From assembly GCA_016935615.1 (NCBI GenBank), contig JAFGQO010000024.1:1-62927 (forward strand): a stretch of DNA of 62,927 nt. Direction: 5' to 3'. The translations under genes were made by a program, and so were the position numbers. Under the pieces are notes generated by a model, which saw only the letters and a program-made list of their open reading frames with translations, was not told the DNA's origin and did no database searches. Each line of letters opens with the position of its first letter. Positions within the stretch are counted from its first letter, which is position 1. Source of the DNA: Bacteroidales bacterium (GTDB lineage: Bacteria > Bacteroidota > Bacteroidia > Bacteroidales > UBA10428). Below are positions 35,139 to 43,038 of the stretch, in pieces.

Positions 35139-35142
35139 TATG

Positions 35143-35150
35143 TACATTTG
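35143..35150 (+). promoter_or_regulatory. Candidate -7 box of the TSUP gene
   Basis: TACATTTG matches TAnnTTTG and is placed 25 bases before the ATG at 35176, just after the stop of the preceding membrane-protein gene. No -33 element is clear. Confidence 0.35.
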
Positions 35151-35175
35151 AGTTCCATCCTAAAATCGGACAAGT

Positions 35176-35928
35176 ATGGAATGGCACATGTATTTTTTAG
35201 TTGTGGGAGTTGGTATTCTTGCAGGCTTTTTAAATATTCTTGCGGGTGGTGGTTCGGCATTGTCAGTTCCCATGCTTATTTTCCTGGGACTTCCTGCCAA
35301 TGTGGCAAATGGCACAAATCGCATTGCTATTCTGTTACAAAACGGAATTGCTACACGAAGTTTTTCAAAGAATAAGGTTCTGGATTACCAAACTGCTTTT
35401 CCCTTAAGTATAGCCTCGATTGTCGGAGCAGTTCTCGGAGCAGCTATCGCTGTGAACTTAAATGAGCTGATTATGCGAAGAGTAATTGGGATCATACTGT
35501 CTGTAATCCTGATAACAGTTGTATTCAAGCCTGATTTATGGATAAAAGCAAAGGCTGGAAAGATTAAGAAAAGCAATACATGGTGGAGCTATATACTGTT
35601 TTTCTTTATTGGCATTTATGGAGGATTTATACAGATCGGGACAGGCTTTTTTCTATTGACAGGGCTTGTTCTTTCTGAAGGTCTTGATCTTATCAAAGCG
35701 AATGCTGTTAAAGTTTTTATTATACTTCTTTATACTCCTTTGGCACTGGCAATTTTTATTTTTCATGGTCAGGTTGACTTTAAACTTGGTTTAATTCTGG
35801 CAATTGGTAATATGACAGGCGCCTGGATAGGGACAAAGGTGGCAGTTAGTTGGGGTCCGAAATTTATCCGCCGGGTACTTATTATTGCTCTGATCGGATC
35901 AATACTAAAACTGTTTGATGTATTCTAG
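35176..35928 (+). CDS. TSUP (TauE/SafE) family sulfur-anion exporter
   Basis: A 250-residue membrane protein with about eight helices in two repeats. The signature of the TauE/SafE (TSUP) family is seen in GILAGFLNILAGGGSALSVP near residue 15 and again in GGFIQIGTGFFLLTGL near 155, with NGTNRIAILLQN as the first-repeat loop. Members export or import sulfite, sulfoacetate, thiosulfate or related organic anions. The gene is single and convergent with the carrier-protein operon, with ten bases between the two stops. The substrate cannot be told. Confidence 0.88.
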   Translation: MEWHMYFLVVGVGILAGFLNILAGGGSALSVPMLIFLGLPANVANGTNRIAILLQNGIATRSFSKNKVLDYQTAFPLSIASIVGAVLGAAIAVNLNELIMRRVIGIILSVILITVVFKPDLWIKAKAGKIKKSNTWWSYILFFFIGIYGGFIQIGTGFFLLTGLVLSEGLDLIKANAVKVFIILLYTPLALAIFIFHGQVDFKLGLILAIGNMTGAWIGTKVAVSWGPKFIRRVLIIALIGSILKLFDVF

Positions 35929-35938
35929 TCACTTATGC

Positions 35939-37036
35939 TCAGGTAAAAGCAACATCTCCATCGCCATCCTGTAATTCCGGATTATTTCCAATAACATGAA
36001 TTAATTCTTTTGAAACGTAAAATTCCCCATTTTGGGTTCTGGAATAAAAATATGGGAATTTTATTTTTTCCAGTCCTTTTTTCAGTTTGGTGTTTGTTAT
36101 TGTCAAAGATCTGAATTGTTTGCTATATAGGAAATTGACAATGTATAAACATATTTCTTCTGAGTATTCTTCATTCATATAGAAATAGGGGATTTCAAAG
36201 TGAAATTCCCTCTCTTTAACAATCAGGAATGCAATCAGATTGGAATAATGATTAATTTGAAGCCTGTAATAGTTAAAGCTTGCTGCAATTGATGAGAAGA
36301 AGTACCTGCCGGCGAGATCTCCATTTTCATTCGTTTTTTCAACCACCCAGGGATAATTCAATATCCAGTCCAGTTCATCTTTACCTCGCTGAATAATCTC
36401 CTCTTTGTTATTTGTATTTATGAAATGAACTATTTGATCATCAATTTGTGTGACAAGTTTCAATGCAAACGAAGGATTCAATGCATTCTGTTTTTTCCAA
36501 ATGAATTGAATACCTTTCAGACAAGAGTTAACAAGGAAATCAAGAAATTGAAGCGGCACTTTTAAAAAAGAAAGAACCGGCCATTTTCCCGGCAATAAAG
36601 AAGCGAGGTAAAAAGTTGCAAAATACCTTGTTTTATGTTCAGTTTTTACAGCCTGGAAATAAGGTAATTTTTCAATAATCTTTTTCGTATGGGAGGTAAG
36701 GTCCCTTAAGAGAATTTTTCCCTTCCATGCTTTGACAAACCTAAGAAAAAGAGGCAGGGCCAATGTTTGTCCAAGCTTTGGATTAACGTACCAGCAGCTG
36801 TTCCAGACAACTTTATATTTTCCTTTAATCCTATCCGGGAGAGCTCCTACATAACCAATGAGTTCTGAATTCTCATTATAAGCAACAATCAGCAGTACAT
36901 CTTCTGTATCGGCCCTGGGATTTTTCATCTGTGATCGGGCGCGATGCAATGTAATGGGAATTTCCTCTGCAATAGTATAAACCTCAGAGACTATAAAATC
37001 CTGAAGGCCGGACAATGTAATTTCCTGAATAAACAT
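35939..37036 (-). CDS. GNAT-like acyltransferase, double-domain type
   Basis: A 365-residue cytoplasmic protein with no clear family name. The N-terminal part has GNAT-like features: VLLIVAYNENSELIGYVGAL as strands beta-2 to beta-4, then a poorly conserved acyl-CoA loop region (WYVNPKLGQTLALPLFLRF). The C-terminal half (about 240-330) also resembles a GNAT fold, with DLAGRYFFSSIA and FHFEIPYFYMNEEYSEEI. This two-domain architecture is like FemABX or carrier-dependent N-acyltransferases. It starts at the very base where the ACP gene stops (37036, an overlapping TAATG-type junction), so it is tightly coupled to the ACP and may use its acyl or aminoacyl load. The family call is moderate. Confidence 0.55.
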   Translation of the reverse strand: MFIQEITLSGLQDFIVSEVYTIAEEIPITLHRARSQMKNPRADTEDVLLIVAYNENSELIGYVGALPDRIKGKYKVVWNSCWYVNPKLGQTLALPLFLRFVKAWKGKILLRDLTSHTKKIIEKLPYFQAVKTEHKTRYFATFYLASLLPGKWPVLSFLKVPLQFLDFLVNSCLKGIQFIWKKQNALNPSFALKLVTQIDDQIVHFINTNNKEEIIQRGKDELDWILNYPWVVEKTNENGDLAGRYFFSSIAASFNYYRLQINHYSNLIAFLIVKEREFHFEIPYFYMNEEYSEEICLYIVNFLYSKQFRSLTITNTKLKKGLEKIKFPYFYSRTQNGEFYVSKELIHVIGNNPELQDGDGDVAFT

Positions 37037-37284
37037 TATGAATTGATCTTGCTTTCAATGGTTTTGAAAATATCTTCTACCGTTTGCATGGTCAGTATTT
37101 CATCCAGATCAAATGTAAGGCTGAATTTTTTTTCAATCGCATCAATTAAGATAGCGTGATTTAATGATGTCCATCCATCTATGTCTGTGTTTTTTGTAGA
37201 ATGGGAAATTTTCAGGTTTTCATTTTTAAAGACTTCTCTGAAAATTTCATTCAGGTTATTCCAAATTTTATTTGTATCTGTCAT
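37036..37284 (-). CDS. Acyl/aminoacyl carrier protein
   Basis: An 82-residue stand-alone carrier protein. The helix-II motif that receives phosphopantetheine reads DIDGWTSLNHA, where Ser40 takes the place of the DSL serine. The sequence is acidic and of typical length for an ACP/peptidyl carrier. It differs from housekeeping AcpP (no DSLDxVE) and is more like the carriers of DltC or specialised pathways. It starts one base before the end of the upstream GNAT gene's stop and overlaps the downstream gene by one base, which indicates balanced synthesis. A phosphopantetheinyl transferase is not in the window. Confidence 0.85.
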   Translation of the reverse strand: MTDTNKIWNNLNEIFREVFKNENLKISHSTKNTDIDGWTSLNHAILIDAIEKKFSLTFDLDEILTMQTVEDIFKTIESKINS

Positions 37285-37285
37285 A

Positions 37286-38086
37286 TCAAGTCAATTCATC
37301 TGGTTTCCAATAGATATCAAAATTGCATATATTCTGAAAGCCTATATTAGTATATAAATGATAACTCTGCCGTGTTGCCTCCAGCAAACAATATTCAAAA
37401 CCTTCCGAAACAGCTTCAGCTATGGAAAAACCAACCAGTGCAGACATAAATCCCTTTCCTGTGAACTCAGGTAAAGTGGAAGCAATATAAATACCGGAAG
37501 TATTCATGTTTTGGTTGATCAATATCGCGGATGCCGGTGTTTTTTGATATATGCCCAGAAATAACCGGATATTGTGTGCATTCATTATTGGCTGTAATGA
37601 TGTAGCATCCAAACCTTTCTTAGTGAAAAAATTACGGTTGCTTATAGATATCCATTCGGTTAATAAATTCAAATCATCTACTTTTCTGATCTCAAAATCC
37701 GGAAGATTAATTCTTTCTGTTTTTGCATATTCAAGATCGAAAATCATACCGGGCCATCTCATAACTGGCAGTATGCCATGTTTGCGTGTTTTTATATCAA
37801 AGTCATCAGGTTTAGCTATTGAATCAATAAGCAAAAGATTAGGCAACTCTTTCATCTTGATTTTCTGGCTTATCTCCTGCAACAACTCAGTTGTTTTAAT
37901 GAACCTGAAATCTAAATTGTAAATCATATTTGGCCATTCCAGATTTGTTTTAATGGCAGAATAATGTTCAGTGTTTACGAATTCAAATGAACAGAAGTCA
38001 ACCAGGTTTTTGTACAGGCTAAAATGATTTTGGCGTATTAATTTTGCAAAGAAAAGTCTTTTCTCCTGATTTAGTATTGAATTCAT
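37286..38086 (-). CDS. GNAT-family N-acetyltransferase
   Basis: A 266-residue protein with an N-terminal domain of unknown function and a C-terminal GNAT domain (about 160-262). The acyl-CoA pyrophosphate loop corresponds to FTGKGFMSALV, in which the R/QxxGxG/A motif is reduced to TGKGF. Next come GFSIAEAVSEGFEYCLLEAT and the conserved YTNIGF. The predicted reaction is transfer of an acyl or acetyl group to an amine on a metabolite, sugar or peptide. It overlaps the adenylating enzyme by four bases (ATGA) and is followed by the carrier protein after one base. Confidence 0.75.
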   Translation of the reverse strand: MNSILNQEKRLFFAKLIRQNHFSLYKNLVDFCSFEFVNTEHYSAIKTNLEWPNMIYNLDFRFIKTTELLQEISQKIKMKELPNLLLIDSIAKPDDFDIKTRKHGILPVMRWPGMIFDLEYAKTERINLPDFEIRKVDDLNLLTEWISISNRNFFTKKGLDATSLQPIMNAHNIRLFLGIYQKTPASAILINQNMNTSGIYIASTLPEFTGKGFMSALVGFSIAEAVSEGFEYCLLEATRQSYHLYTNIGFQNICNFDIYWKPDELT

Positions 38087-39579
38087 TCAAACATTTTTTT
38101 TAGTGCTTTCCGGTCTATTTTACCATGATCGTTGTAAATCAGTTTGTCGACAAATTTAATGGAATTCGGGATCATGTATGGCGGCAATTTGCTTTTTAGC
38201 TTATCTCTTACAAATGATTCATTATTTTTTTCAGAAGCTATAATCAGGTAAATTTCAGTAGTTCCTCTTTTGCTTGATCCTGCCAATGCAAATACCTGTT
38301 GAATACTTAAAACCTTTCGTGCAACACATTCAATTTCTTCAAGCTCTACTCTGTGCCCCTGTACCTTCACCTGTAAATCTTTTCTTCCACATGTATAATA
38401 TATGCCATCTTTAAAATAAACCATATCCCCTGTCCGGTAAAATCTTAAGCGAACCCCATGAATTTCTTTTTGAAAAAATGCTTCCTCATTCAGATCAGGT
38501 TGGTTCAAATATCCCTGCATTACATGATCTCCGGAAAAACATAATTCCCCGGTTTGTCCTTCTGCAACAATTTCAATATTCTCATCAATAATCAAGGCAG
38601 TTGTATTTTTCCATGGCTTCCCGAATGCAAGGATCCCGTTATGAGCTTTGTTTTTTTCAACATCACGATCATAAGTATATCCCATACACAACATAGTTGC
38701 TTCTGCAGGTGCATAAACATTGATAATAGTAGCATTTGGAACGCATCCGCTCCAACTTTTTGCCAGATCAAGCGGGAAAGGTTCACCCCCTATTAAAGCA
38801 TAGTTAAGTTCGGGCAGTTGAATTTTTAAAAAATAGGGTTGCAGGAGAGTCAATGTTGAGGGTACCATAATAGCAAACGAGATCTTGTGATCCTGCAATG
38901 TTCTTAAAGCTTCAAGGTACCTGATCTTATTGTATCCTACTGTATAGACTGAGGCACTAAGGCAGAAAGCGGGCAAAAATGACATCATTGCCAAATCAAA
39001 TGTAAATTCAAACATTTGTAAAAACCTGTCGTTTTCTGCTAAGTTATAGCCAAGAGAGAAAAATGCATCAAGAGTACATGCTATGTTTTTAAGAGTTAAT
39101 GGGACTCCCTTGGGCTGACCGGTACTTCCTGAAGTGAATAAAACACAAAACACAGTCGTCTCGGGAATCTCCTTTACCTGTAATGTTTTTTTTACTTTCT
39201 GAAGATCGTCTGTTTGAACGATAGCCAGATTTTTGGTTTTTGGCAGGCAATTTATGTATGCGGCACCGGAAGTAAGCACCAGGTCTATTTTAGCCTGTTC
39301 AAGAATTTTCTCATTTCTTTCGGCGGGATTTCTTGGATGAATTGGGACGAACCCTTTTCCACTAAACCAGCATGCCAGTATGGAGGCATAAGTATCTTCA
39401 GAATTTTCAGATACAATTCCTATAAAATCCTGTTTGGTTGTTTCTGATAGTATTTTTCGGATTGATTTCACTCTTTCATAGATGTTGGCATAGCTATATG
39501 ACTTGTTTTCGATGTGCAAACAAGTTCTTTTGTTTTCCAGCTGAAAATTTTCGTACAATCTTTGAATCATCCAATGCAT
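38083..39579 (-). CDS. AMP-forming adenylating enzyme (ANL/DltA-like)
   Basis: A 498-residue acyl- or aminoacyl-adenylate enzyme that should activate a carboxylate with ATP and load it on the carrier protein at 37036. The core motifs are TSGSTGQPKG (149-158), a NVYAPAEAT-type A5 region, YRTGDMVYF (A7), CGRKDLQVKVQGHRVELEEIE (A8) and NDHGKIDRKAL with the catalytic Lys (A10). The compact, stand-alone form and the carrier gene nearby resemble DltA (D-alanine ligase), yet no dltB or dltD is present. The substrate is unknown; an amino or short acid is likely. It lies 19 bases after the deacetylase gene. Confidence 0.86.
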   Translation of the reverse strand: MHWMIQRLYENFQLENKRTCLHIENKSYSYANIYERVKSIRKILSETTKQDFIGIVSENSEDTYASILACWFSGKGFVPIHPRNPAERNEKILEQAKIDLVLTSGAAYINCLPKTKNLAIVQTDDLQKVKKTLQVKEIPETTVFCVLFTSGSTGQPKGVPLTLKNIACTLDAFFSLGYNLAENDRFLQMFEFTFDLAMMSFLPAFCLSASVYTVGYNKIRYLEALRTLQDHKISFAIMVPSTLTLLQPYFLKIQLPELNYALIGGEPFPLDLAKSWSGCVPNATIINVYAPAEATMLCMGYTYDRDVEKNKAHNGILAFGKPWKNTTALIIDENIEIVAEGQTGELCFSGDHVMQGYLNQPDLNEEAFFQKEIHGVRLRFYRTGDMVYFKDGIYYTCGRKDLQVKVQGHRVELEEIECVARKVLSIQQVFALAGSSKRGTTEIYLIIASEKNNESFVRDKLKSKLPPYMIPNSIKFVDKLIYNDHGKIDRKALKKMFE

Positions 39580-39598
39580 ATGCCAAAACCTGTTTTGA

Positions 39599-40627
39599 TT
39601 AATGTCTGATAATTTTATGTTTGTTAATGATCCTCAATAAGAAATAATATAGTAATTCTTTTTTAAGAGTATCCTGCATAGATAAATTGTATTCTTCAAC
39701 GGGAATTCTTTGAAGATTTGAGAAAGCTGTATCTTTCTTAATTCCTGCACAGCCAAAAGAGAGATCTGTTTTGTCCTGAATGCAATGAAAGAATTGCATT
39801 GAGATTTCATGATCGGTAAATGGAAAGGAAAAAACTTTATAATCCAACCCGAAAGCGGAAGAAATAATATCAATACTGTTCAATGTTTGTTCAATTTGTA
39901 ACGGCTCGTCAATAAATCTGTAATCCGGATGATCCATACTATGAGCACCAAAAGTAAATCCTTTTTTTATTAATGATTGTATTTGATCCTTATCCAGGTA
40001 TGGTTTGTACTTTTTCAGGTAATTTTTAAAATCAACTTTCAATTCTTTAGCCAGCGATTCCAGGAAATTTTGCTTCTCATAATCTATATCAAGAAGAACT
40101 TTACGATAGTATTTGTTTTGCAGGTGATTTTCTTTCAGCCAGGCGTGAAAAATATTCCAGGCTTTTGAACCAACTGGTTGATTGTGAAGGTGATCAATTA
40201 AAATGCTGGCCTTAAAGCGGTAAAACATTGCTTTGTTGTCAATAAATTCGGAATTTAGAAAGCATGTGGCAGGGATACTTTTTTTCAGAAGGATTGGTGC
40301 GGCATAAGAATCAAATTCAGATAGTCCGTCATCAAAAGTTAAATGAAAAACCGGTTTTTTCGGAATTGTATTCTCTTTGGTAATTTGAATCAATTCTTCA
40401 AGTGTTACAGGTTGAAAATGCTTGAGCAACAATTCAATATCCCTCAAAAAATTGCCGGGTGTATTTACAGGATAAAGGTATTTTATATGAGCCGGAGGTT
40501 TCTCATTTATGCAATGATATAGAGGCAGTATGAAATGGCAATTTGATATTTCAGACAGTGTTTTTAAACCTATTGTTTTGATTAAAGGGGTTGTAAGTTT
40601 GAAAAATATTGGTTTTATACCAGGCAT
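39599..40627 (-). CDS. Polysaccharide deacetylase (NodB-type)
   Basis: A 342-residue protein of carbohydrate esterase family 4. HLTFDDGLSEFDSYA (about 95-109) is the NodB motif 1, with both catalytic/metal Asp residues in TFDDG (97-101). The metal-binding HxxxH of motif 2 is in TFGAHSMDHPDY. The Arg/Asp/Trp and Leu-His motifs 3 to 5 are weaker. It has no signal peptide and so probably acts on a lipid-linked or nucleotide sugar inside the cell, or on the cytoplasmic face. It follows the FemAB-like gene by 103 bases and precedes the adenylating enzyme. Confidence 0.82.
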   Translation of the reverse strand: MPGIKPIFFKLTTPLIKTIGLKTLSEISNCHFILPLYHCINEKPPAHIKYLYPVNTPGNFLRDIELLLKHFQPVTLEELIQITKENTIPKKPVFHLTFDDGLSEFDSYAAPILLKKSIPATCFLNSEFIDNKAMFYRFKASILIDHLHNQPVGSKAWNIFHAWLKENHLQNKYYRKVLLDIDYEKQNFLESLAKELKVDFKNYLKKYKPYLDKDQIQSLIKKGFTFGAHSMDHPDYRFIDEPLQIEQTLNSIDIISSAFGLDYKVFSFPFTDHEISMQFFHCIQDKTDLSFGCAGIKKDTAFSNLQRIPVEEYNLSMQDTLKKELLYYFLLRIINKHKIIRH

Positions 40628-40730
40628 ACTATAATATAATCAATATACGAATCGGTTTTTACTGAAAAAGCATTTCATTTTTCTGATCTTACCAGGATCG
40701 ATCAAAGATACATGGTTTTTATTATTCAAA

Positions 40731-41651
40731 TCAGTAAAATTTTCCCGAAAGTAATTTTTCAAACCAATTCAGCCTGTTGATTTTCAGGAACGGATATTGT
40801 ATTTTTTCAGCACCAAATGTAGAATTGAAATAAGCAATTCCTTTTATATTCGAACCTGAAAAGTCGAACAATTTGTATTTACCGGAATATTTTTCAATCT
40901 GACTGTTTACCAAATAATACATGGCTTGGTTTGCTTTTCCTTCGGGTGATGATGCACAAACTGAAAATATCACTCTGTCACCGGATATAAGGAAGGAACC
41001 CGCAGCAACTGTTTTTCCTGATTTGTTTTGTACACAAATTATTTCTGCCCGGTCTCTTTTAATACATTCTTCAGTAATTTGTTTTAGTAGTTGAAAATCA
41101 GATGCAGTAATTTTATGGATCTGTTTTTGAAGATGTTCCTGTATGAATTTTGAAAATTTTTCAGTATTCAAAGGCGCTGCAATTTGATAGCCTGCCTGAA
41201 TTGCTTTTGCAATATTTCGTTTGCAATTTCTGCTATACCCTTTTTGAATTTCGGAATACGTTTTTTCGAGGTTTAAAATATAATTTACCTTATTGATCAT
41301 TACGTGGTGAGAATTCAGAGTTTTGTTCTGCTCATTCATACTCAATTCGATCAGCTTATATATTGAAGGAATTCTTGCAATAAAACTGTCGGTCTGTTCA
41401 GAATTATTGTTTTCTCCAATAATACCCAACTGCTGAACATATGATGGAGTGAATAAATAGTGAATACCAAATTTAGAGCGATTTGGCAATGGCATTATCT
41501 TCTCGTAGTCATTGTATACGAGTGCATCCCAATTTGAACTTACAACATCAAGATACCAGGAAAGAGCGTATATAAAACCATTGGGAGCAACGGATATACA
41601 ATGATCCCACTTTTTTTTATCGATTTCATTATGCTTAAGATAGCTGATCAT
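40731..41651 (-). CDS. FemAB/GNAT-like acyltransferase
   Basis: A 306-residue protein resembling FemAB-like or GNAT double-fold transferases: residues 1-120 form one alpha/beta unit, and 145-290 a second with YSRNCKRNIAKAIQAGYQI, then GKTVAAGSFLISGDRVIFSVCASS and AMYYLVNSQIEKYSGKYKLFDFSGSNIKGIAYFNSTFGA, where the end resembles the family's FKxGFG segment. Such enzymes move aminoacyl or acyl groups to sugar- or peptide-linked amines. The start overlaps the stop of the preceding deacetylase-like gene (ATGA at 41648-41651). The substrate is unknown. Confidence 0.7.
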   Translation of the reverse strand: MISYLKHNEIDKKKWDHCISVAPNGFIYALSWYLDVVSSNWDALVYNDYEKIMPLPNRSKFGIHYLFTPSYVQQLGIIGENNNSEQTDSFIARIPSIYKLIELSMNEQNKTLNSHHVMINKVNYILNLEKTYSEIQKGYSRNCKRNIAKAIQAGYQIAAPLNTEKFSKFIQEHLQKQIHKITASDFQLLKQITEECIKRDRAEIICVQNKSGKTVAAGSFLISGDRVIFSVCASSPEGKANQAMYYLVNSQIEKYSGKYKLFDFSGSNIKGIAYFNSTFGAEKIQYPFLKINRLNWFEKLLSGKFY

Positions 41652-42952
41652 GAATTTTGATTTAGTTCAATCATCTTTTCGAAAACACTTCTCCATCCCT
41701 GCCATTCTCCAAAATTACCAAGACTGTCATTGTGCCACAAGCTAACAAAAGTTCCGCCAACACTTTTGATCGTTGTTGTATAATACTCCATTTCTTTTTC
41801 AGCTTGCTCCGGAGAATATTTCAGATAGGACAACAACGTTCTGTCCATGATCTGAAAGGGTATTACTCTTAACAATGTCTGTTTTTCTTCGTACAAATCG
41901 TAAAAGTAAAAAGGACGGGCAATACCTGCTCTGAAACCTGTTCGACTTCCGAATCCCATGCTGTAATCTTCGTGAATTCCAAGTCTGATTAAATTGCGAT
42001 AGGTATCCGGAAGTTTCAGCTTCAGATAATGCTGCCTGCTGATTTCCACCTTGCGTTCCAGTATTTCGGATAGACACTTAAGTTCTTTTTCAAGAATATT
42101 GAAGGACTTGTTGGAAGCATAAGACGGATGAATTCCGATGGAACTATTATTGTCCAGAGTTTTCAGGAGTCTTTGGAAGTTTTTATTCCCGGCAGAAATG
42201 TTTCTATCATACTTCCCTTTTCCACTGCACAGCACAAAGTACTTTATCTGTCGGCTCAGTTTGTTTTGTATCTCTTTCAGGTAGTCAAACGTATATCCCG
42301 GATCAGGCAAACAATTACACAGTACCTGAATACGATGATGGAACTTCTTAAATTTCAAAAAAACAATATCCTTTATTAATCCACCCGTAAAATAAACCAG
42401 GCCTTTATTTTTAAAAACCCATGCGTGGTCTACATCAATAGTCAATTGGAATTTATATTTTTCCTCCTGTATGTTTTTACATGATTTGCAAATGTCTAAG
42501 ACTTTTGCCAGTTCAATACACCAAAGATCGATAACAGGCAAATGAAGAAAGTCGCCTTTTGAAGCAATACTCTTTTTTGCTTCAAATCTACCGAATGCAT
42601 CTTCCTGAAAAGGCAGGTATTCTTCATAGCGCGAGACAAGGTAAAAAACAGCAGAGAACAGGTCAAAAGGCATATCTCCTGTTGGTCTATTGAAAAATAC
42701 AGGAAAATTCTTCCAACTGCCAAATTCAATTTTATTTTCAGTCAAACCGGTCTGCTCTAATAATCCCGCAGGATCAATTGTAAAACAATTTGCAAACTTT
42801 GCTTTTGAGTAATTGATTTTCCTCTCTTTTGATTGATTAAAGATCTCCCTGTTGTTGATAATTTCACAGGCAATTCCTAATACCTCATTGAAAATAATGT
42901 TTAAGGTATATGTAATTCTGGGAGTTATTCGTTCACAAAAAATGATTACCAT
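41648..42952 (-). CDS. Polysaccharide deacetylase-like protein (DUF7033 type)
   Basis: A 434-residue protein. The N-terminal part has the distinctive SRYEEYLPFQEDAFGRFEAK block, followed by FLHLPVIDLW, which belongs to a Bacteroidota-typical domain (DUF7033). The C-terminal part is a divergent NodB-type fold: FQLTIDVDHAW (169-179) replaces the TFDDG motif, with two Asp and one His available for metal, and IGIHPSYASNK is the H-x-x-x-S second motif. FVSLWHNDSLG near the end matches a late motif. It opens the seven-gene operon and is probably a sugar deacetylase. Activity is inferred, since catalytic spacing is unusual. Confidence 0.75.
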   Translation of the reverse strand: MVIIFCERITPRITYTLNIIFNEVLGIACEIINNREIFNQSKERKINYSKAKFANCFTIDPAGLLEQTGLTENKIEFGSWKNFPVFFNRPTGDMPFDLFSAVFYLVSRYEEYLPFQEDAFGRFEAKKSIASKGDFLHLPVIDLWCIELAKVLDICKSCKNIQEEKYKFQLTIDVDHAWVFKNKGLVYFTGGLIKDIVFLKFKKFHHRIQVLCNCLPDPGYTFDYLKEIQNKLSRQIKYFVLCSGKGKYDRNISAGNKNFQRLLKTLDNNSSIGIHPSYASNKSFNILEKELKCLSEILERKVEISRQHYLKLKLPDTYRNLIRLGIHEDYSMGFGSRTGFRAGIARPFYFYDLYEEKQTLLRVIPFQIMDRTLLSYLKYSPEQAEKEMEYYTTTIKSVGGTFVSLWHNDSLGNFGEWQGWRSVFEKMIELNQNS

Positions 42953-43038
42953 CTTATCGCTTACTTCAGATAAAGTAAAAATAAATGAATTTCAAAATAT
43001 CTGAACGGTTCATCCGGGGTTTATTATGAACTGATGTA

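Noticed and set aside
38083..39579. Adenylating enzyme as part of a teichoic-acid D-alanylation (Dlt) system
   Set aside because: The MBOAT protein DltB and the DltD protein are not present, and the organism appears to be Gram-negative.
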